Assembly: GCF_016909575.1 (NCBI RefSeq)
Contig: NZ_JAFBGA010000017.1
Location: 1-64,000 of the forward strand
Origin: Streptomyces sp. HB132
GTDB taxonomy: Bacteria > Actinomycetota > Actinomycetes > Streptomycetales > Streptomycetaceae
Length of the DNA stretch: 64,000 nt
Direction: 5' to 3'
Position 1 is the stretch's first letter, and each line of letters opens with the position of its first letter. This document shows, piece after piece, positions 61,152-64,000 of this stretch. Position numbers and translations under genes: made by a program. A model generated the notes under the pieces. The model was not told where the DNA came from and did not search any database. It saw nothing but the letters and a program-made list of their open reading frames with translations.

Positions 61152-64000
61152 ATGACCGTGCCGAATCCGCAGCCGGACACCCCCACCCAGGTGCGGACGG
61201 TCTGCTCGTACTGCGGTGTCGGCTGCGGGATGGTCCTCGACATCGGCATGGGCCCCGACGGGCGGCGTACGGTCCTGAAGGCCGCGGGGGACAAGGCGCA
61301 CCCCGCGAACGGCGGTCGGCTCTGCACGAAGGGGGCGACGAGCGCCGAGATGCTGGCCGCCCCCGGCCGGCTGACGACCCCCCTGGTGCGGGCGGACCGC
61401 AGCGAGGAGCCCGCGCCGGCGCCCATGGAAGCGGCGGTCAGGGAGACCGCGCGACGGCTCCGCGCGATCGTCGACGAGCACGGGCCCGACGCCCTCGCCC
61501 TCTACGTCTCCGGGCAGATGACGCTGGAGGCGCAGTACCTCGCCAACAAGCTGGCCAAGGGCTTCGTCCGTACGAGCTGGATCGAATCCAACTCCCGGCT
61601 CTGCATGGCCGGCGCGGGCAGTGGCTACAAGCTCTCGCTGGGCGCCGACGGCCCGCCCGGCTCGTACGAGGACTTCGGGCACGCCGACACGTTCCTCGTC
61701 ATCGGCTCGAACATGGCGGACTGTCACCCCGTCCTCTTCCTCCGCCTCATGGAGCGGGTGAAGTCCGGCGCGAAGCTCATCGTGGTCGACCCCCGGCGCA
61801 ACGCCACCGCCGACAAGGCGGATCTCTTCCTGCAGATACGCCCGGGCACGGACCTCGCCCTGCTCAACGGCGTGATGCACCTCCTCATCGAGAACGGACA
61901 CACCGACCCGGAGTTCATCGCCGAGCACACCGAGGGCTGGGAGGCCATGCCCGGCTTCCTGCGGGACTACCCGCCCGCCGCGGTCGCGGAGATCACCGGC
62001 ATCCCGGAGGCCGACATCCGCCTGGCCGCCCGCTGGATCGGTGAGGCGGGCGAGTGGATGAGCTGCTGGACCATGGGCCTCAACCAGAGCACCCACGGAA
62101 CCTGGAACACCAACGCCCTCGTCAATCTGCATCTCGCCACCGGGGCCATCTGCCGCCCGGGCAGCGGCCCGTTCTCGCTCACCGGCCAGCCCAACGCCAT
62201 GGGCGGCCGCGAGATGGGTTACATGGGCCCCGGCCTGCCCGGCCAGCGCGCACTGCAGTCGGACGAGGACCGGGCCCACGTCGAGGAACTGTGGGACGTC
62301 GAGCCGGGGACCCTGCGTACGGACGCGGCGGGTACCGGGACCGTCGACATGTTCCGGCGCATGGCGGACGGCGAGATCAAGGCGTGCTGGATCATCTGCA
62401 CCAACCCGGTGGCATCCGTGGCCAACCGCCGGACCGTCATCGAGGGGCTCGAAGCGGCGGAGTTCGTCGTCACCCAGGACGTGTTCGCCGACACCGAGAC
62501 CAACGCCTACGCCGACATCGCCCTGCCCGCCGCGCTCTGGGGCGAAGCCGAGGGGGTCATGGTCAACTCGGAACGCAACCTCACGCTCGCCGGACAGGCA
62601 GCCGATCCGCCGGGGGAGGCGTGGCCGGACTGGCGGATCATCACGCGCATCGCCTGCGAGATGGGCTACGAAGAGAACTTCGGCTACACAAGCGCCGAGG
62701 AGATCTTCGACGAGATCAAACGGGCCCACAACCCGAAGACCGGATACGACCTGCGCGGAGTCACCTACGAACGGCTGCGGCGCACCCCCGTCCAGTGGCC
62801 CAGCGCCGCCCTGGACGGGCCCGACCGCAATCCGGTCCGCTACCTGAACGACGGCGTCAGCCAGACCCTGGCCGTACGCCCGGACGGGAGCGTGCCCCGG
62901 CTGGCCTTCCCCACCGCGAGCGGCCGGGCGGTGTTCTTCGCCCGCCCGCACGTGCCCGCGGCCGAGATGCCCGACGACGACTTCCCCTTCGTGCTCAACA
63001 CAGGCCGCCTGCAGCACCAGTGGCACACCCTGACGAAGACCGGGAAGGTCGCCAGGCTCAACCGGCTGAACCCCGGGCCCTTCGTGGAGATCAGCCCGCG
63101 GGACGCGGCAGCCCTCTCGATCGCCGAGGGCGACTCGGTCGAGGTCGCCTCACGGCGTGGCCGCGCCGTGCTGCCGGCCGTCGTGACCGACCGGGTGCGG
63201 CCCGGGGACTGCTTCGCACCGTTCCACTGGAACGATCTCTTCGGCGAGTACCTCAGCGTCAACGCGGTCACGAACGACGCCGTCGACCCGGTGTCCTTCC
63301 AGCCCGAGTTCAAGATCTGTGCCGTGACACTGGTGAAGGTCGCCGCCGCACAGGTCCTTGCCCCCGTGCCTGTGGAGGCCGCCGAGGCCCCCGTCGCCGT
63401 CCTCGCCGGCGTGTTCGGGATCGCGGACGCGGCCCCGCCCGCACTTGCCGAACACGAGCGGCGCTACCTGACCGGGTTCCTCGCGGGGCTCGGCACACAG
63501 CCCGCGGGCACGCCCGTGCTCCCGGTGCACGCACCGTTCGAGCCGGACCACGCCCTCTGGGTCAACGGGGTGCTGGCCGGCATGTTCTCCCGGACTCCCG
63601 GCGCCACGTCACGAGACGCTCGACCCGACGGGACGACGCAGGTACCCGATGCGGTTCCAGGAAGGCAGATCGTCGTGCTGTGGGCGTCGCAGACCGGGAA
63701 CGCCGAGGTGGTGGCCGCGGCGGCGGCCCGGCGGCTGACCGCCGAGGGGCGGACGGTGACGCTCCTCGGGATGGACGACCGGCCCCTGGAGAGCCTCCCG
63801 CGCACAGCCGATCTGCTGGTCGTCACCAGCACGTTCGGAGACGGCGAGGCTCCGGACAACGGCTCCGGTTTCTGGCAGTCCCTCAACGGGGCCGACACGC
63901 CCCGGCTGGACGGCGTGCGCTATGCCGTACTCGCCCTGGGGGACTCCTCGTACGACGACTTCTGCGGGCATGGCAGGCGGCTGGACGAACGCTTCGGCGA
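61152..64000 (+). CDS. Assimilatory nitrate reductase fused to sulfite-reductase-type flavoprotein (3' end outside window)
   Basis: At least 949 residues are seen; the gene runs off the window. The N-terminus has a [4Fe-4S] motif (Cys18, Cys21, Cys25, Cys58). The molybdopterin oxidoreductase domain follows, with Cys151 in NSRLC as likely Mo ligand and the C-terminal molydop-binding domain near 600-720. After a linker that includes a BFD-like or unknown segment, a flavodoxin domain begins near residue 840 ([12 protein letters not shown]), as in CysJ and P450 reductases. It thus combines the catalytic subunit and its electron-supply arm. The ATG at 61152 has GAAAGG before it. Confidence 0.92.
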   Translation, partial: MTVPNPQPDTPTQVRTVCSYCGVGCGMVLDIGMGPDGRRTVLKAAGDKAHPANGGRLCTKGATSAEMLAAPGRLTTPLVRADRSEEPAPAPMEAAVRETARRLRAIVDEHGPDALALYVSGQMTLEAQYLANKLAKGFVRTSWIESNSRLCMAGAGSGYKLSLGADGPPGSYEDFGHADTFLVIGSNMADCHPVLFLRLMERVKSGAKLIVVDPRRNATADKADLFLQIRPGTDLALLNGVMHLLIENGHTDPEFIAEHTEGWEAMPGFLRDYPPAAVAEITGIPEADIRLAARWIGEAGEWMSCWTMGLNQSTHGTWNTNALVNLHLATGAICRPGSGPFSLTGQPNAMGGREMGYMGPGLPGQRALQSDEDRAHVEELWDVEPGTLRTDAAGTGTVDMFRRMADGEIKACWIICTNPVASVANRRTVIEGLEAAEFVVTQDVFADTETNAYADIALPAALWGEAEGVMVNSERNLTLAGQAADPPGEAWPDWRIITRIACEMGYEENFGYTSAEEIFDEIKRAHNPKTGYDLRGVTYERLRRTPVQWPSAALDGPDRNPVRYLNDGVSQTLAVRPDGSVPRLAFPTASGRAVFFARPHVPAAEMPDDDFPFVLNTGRLQHQWHTLTKTGKVARLNRLNPGPFVEISPRDAAALSIAEGDSVEVASRRGRAVLPAVVTDRVRPGDCFAPFHWNDLFGEYLSVNAVTNDAVDPVSFQPEFKICAVTLVKVAAAQVLAPVPVEAAEAPVAVLAGVFGIADAAPPALAEHERRYLTGFLAGLGTQPAGTPVLPVHAPFEPDHALWVNGVLAGMFSRTPGATSRDARPDGTTQVPDAVPGRQIVVLWASQTGNAEVVAAAAARRLTAEGRTVTLLGMDDRPLESLPRTADLLVVTSTFGDGEAPDNGSGFWQSLNGADTPRLDGVRYAVLALGDSSYDDFCGHGRRLDERFG

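Noticed and set aside
60765-63026. Reverse-strand extension of the NTF2-fold gene to 910 codons
   Set aside because: The extension lies antisense to the nitrate reductase gene; only the last 156 codons have family similarity.

Overview
The window is high-GC actinobacterial chromosome and almost certainly Streptomyces. The evidence is strong GC bias at third codon positions, frequent GTG starts, -10 boxes of the TAGGCT/TAGCGT type, a Streptomyces-like 5S rRNA tail, the DUF881/FHA/FtsR/gcvP neighbourhood, and the fused nitrate reductase-flavoprotein at the right edge. I see no insertion sequence, prophage, tRNA or CRISPR array. The species is not resolved.

Layout. 1-0.1 kb: the 3' end of a 5S rRNA gene and its terminator. 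0.2-8.8 kb: a conserved envelope and growth-control block. It contains a eukaryote-like cardiolipin/phosphatidyl transferase, a sugar-nucleotide pyrophosphorylase fused to a decayed phosphohexomutase, DUF881-Sbp-DUF881 membrane proteins, a GarA-type FHA protein, FtsR, a BFN-domain protein and a second MerR protein. The order follows M. tuberculosis Rv1822-Rv1832, but gcvH is absent and two genes are inserted. 8.8-13.9 kb: dinB, a PRC-barrel gene, and a tandem glycine riboswitch in front of gcvP. 14-25.7 kb: small hypothetical genes, a GCS2-type ligase, a CPBP protease, PhzF, PadR, a Clp-N protein, two EamA exporters, and MocR and LysR regulators. Several promoters here appear to drive leaderless mRNAs, including one for an 11-residue leader peptide. 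25.8-32 kb: an F420/FMN-binding protein, a Rieske lipoprotein, a P450, TerD, orphan TatB- and TatA-like proteins and an LCP ligase. Three of the upstream regions share the palindromic core TGCGCA in a TTGCGCAACT-like motif. 32-36.2 kb: an ArsR-P3B ATPase operon and a DHFR-fold protein.

36.5-49.4 kb is the most unusual part. It is a tightly overlapping five-gene operon of DUF4132, a 1728-residue protein of unknown function, a MoxR AAA+ ATPase, a DUF5682-vWA fusion and a SWIM zinc-finger protein. It resembles the E. coli yehI-L-M-P-Q set. The organisation suggests an ATP-driven MoxR/vWA chaperone or conflict-type system with large unknown partners. It is followed by a HipA-like kinase/DUF3037 pair.

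51-64 kb: a FabG/SDR operon with a clear promoter and operator, an oligopeptide-binding lipoprotein, ung, a TPR-like protein, a TetR-monooxygenase pair with a very regular double operator, a Gfo/Idh/MocA oxidoreductase, lnt, an NTF2-fold protein, and the start of an assimilatory nitrate reductase gene with a GlnR-like box. That last gene runs off the window.
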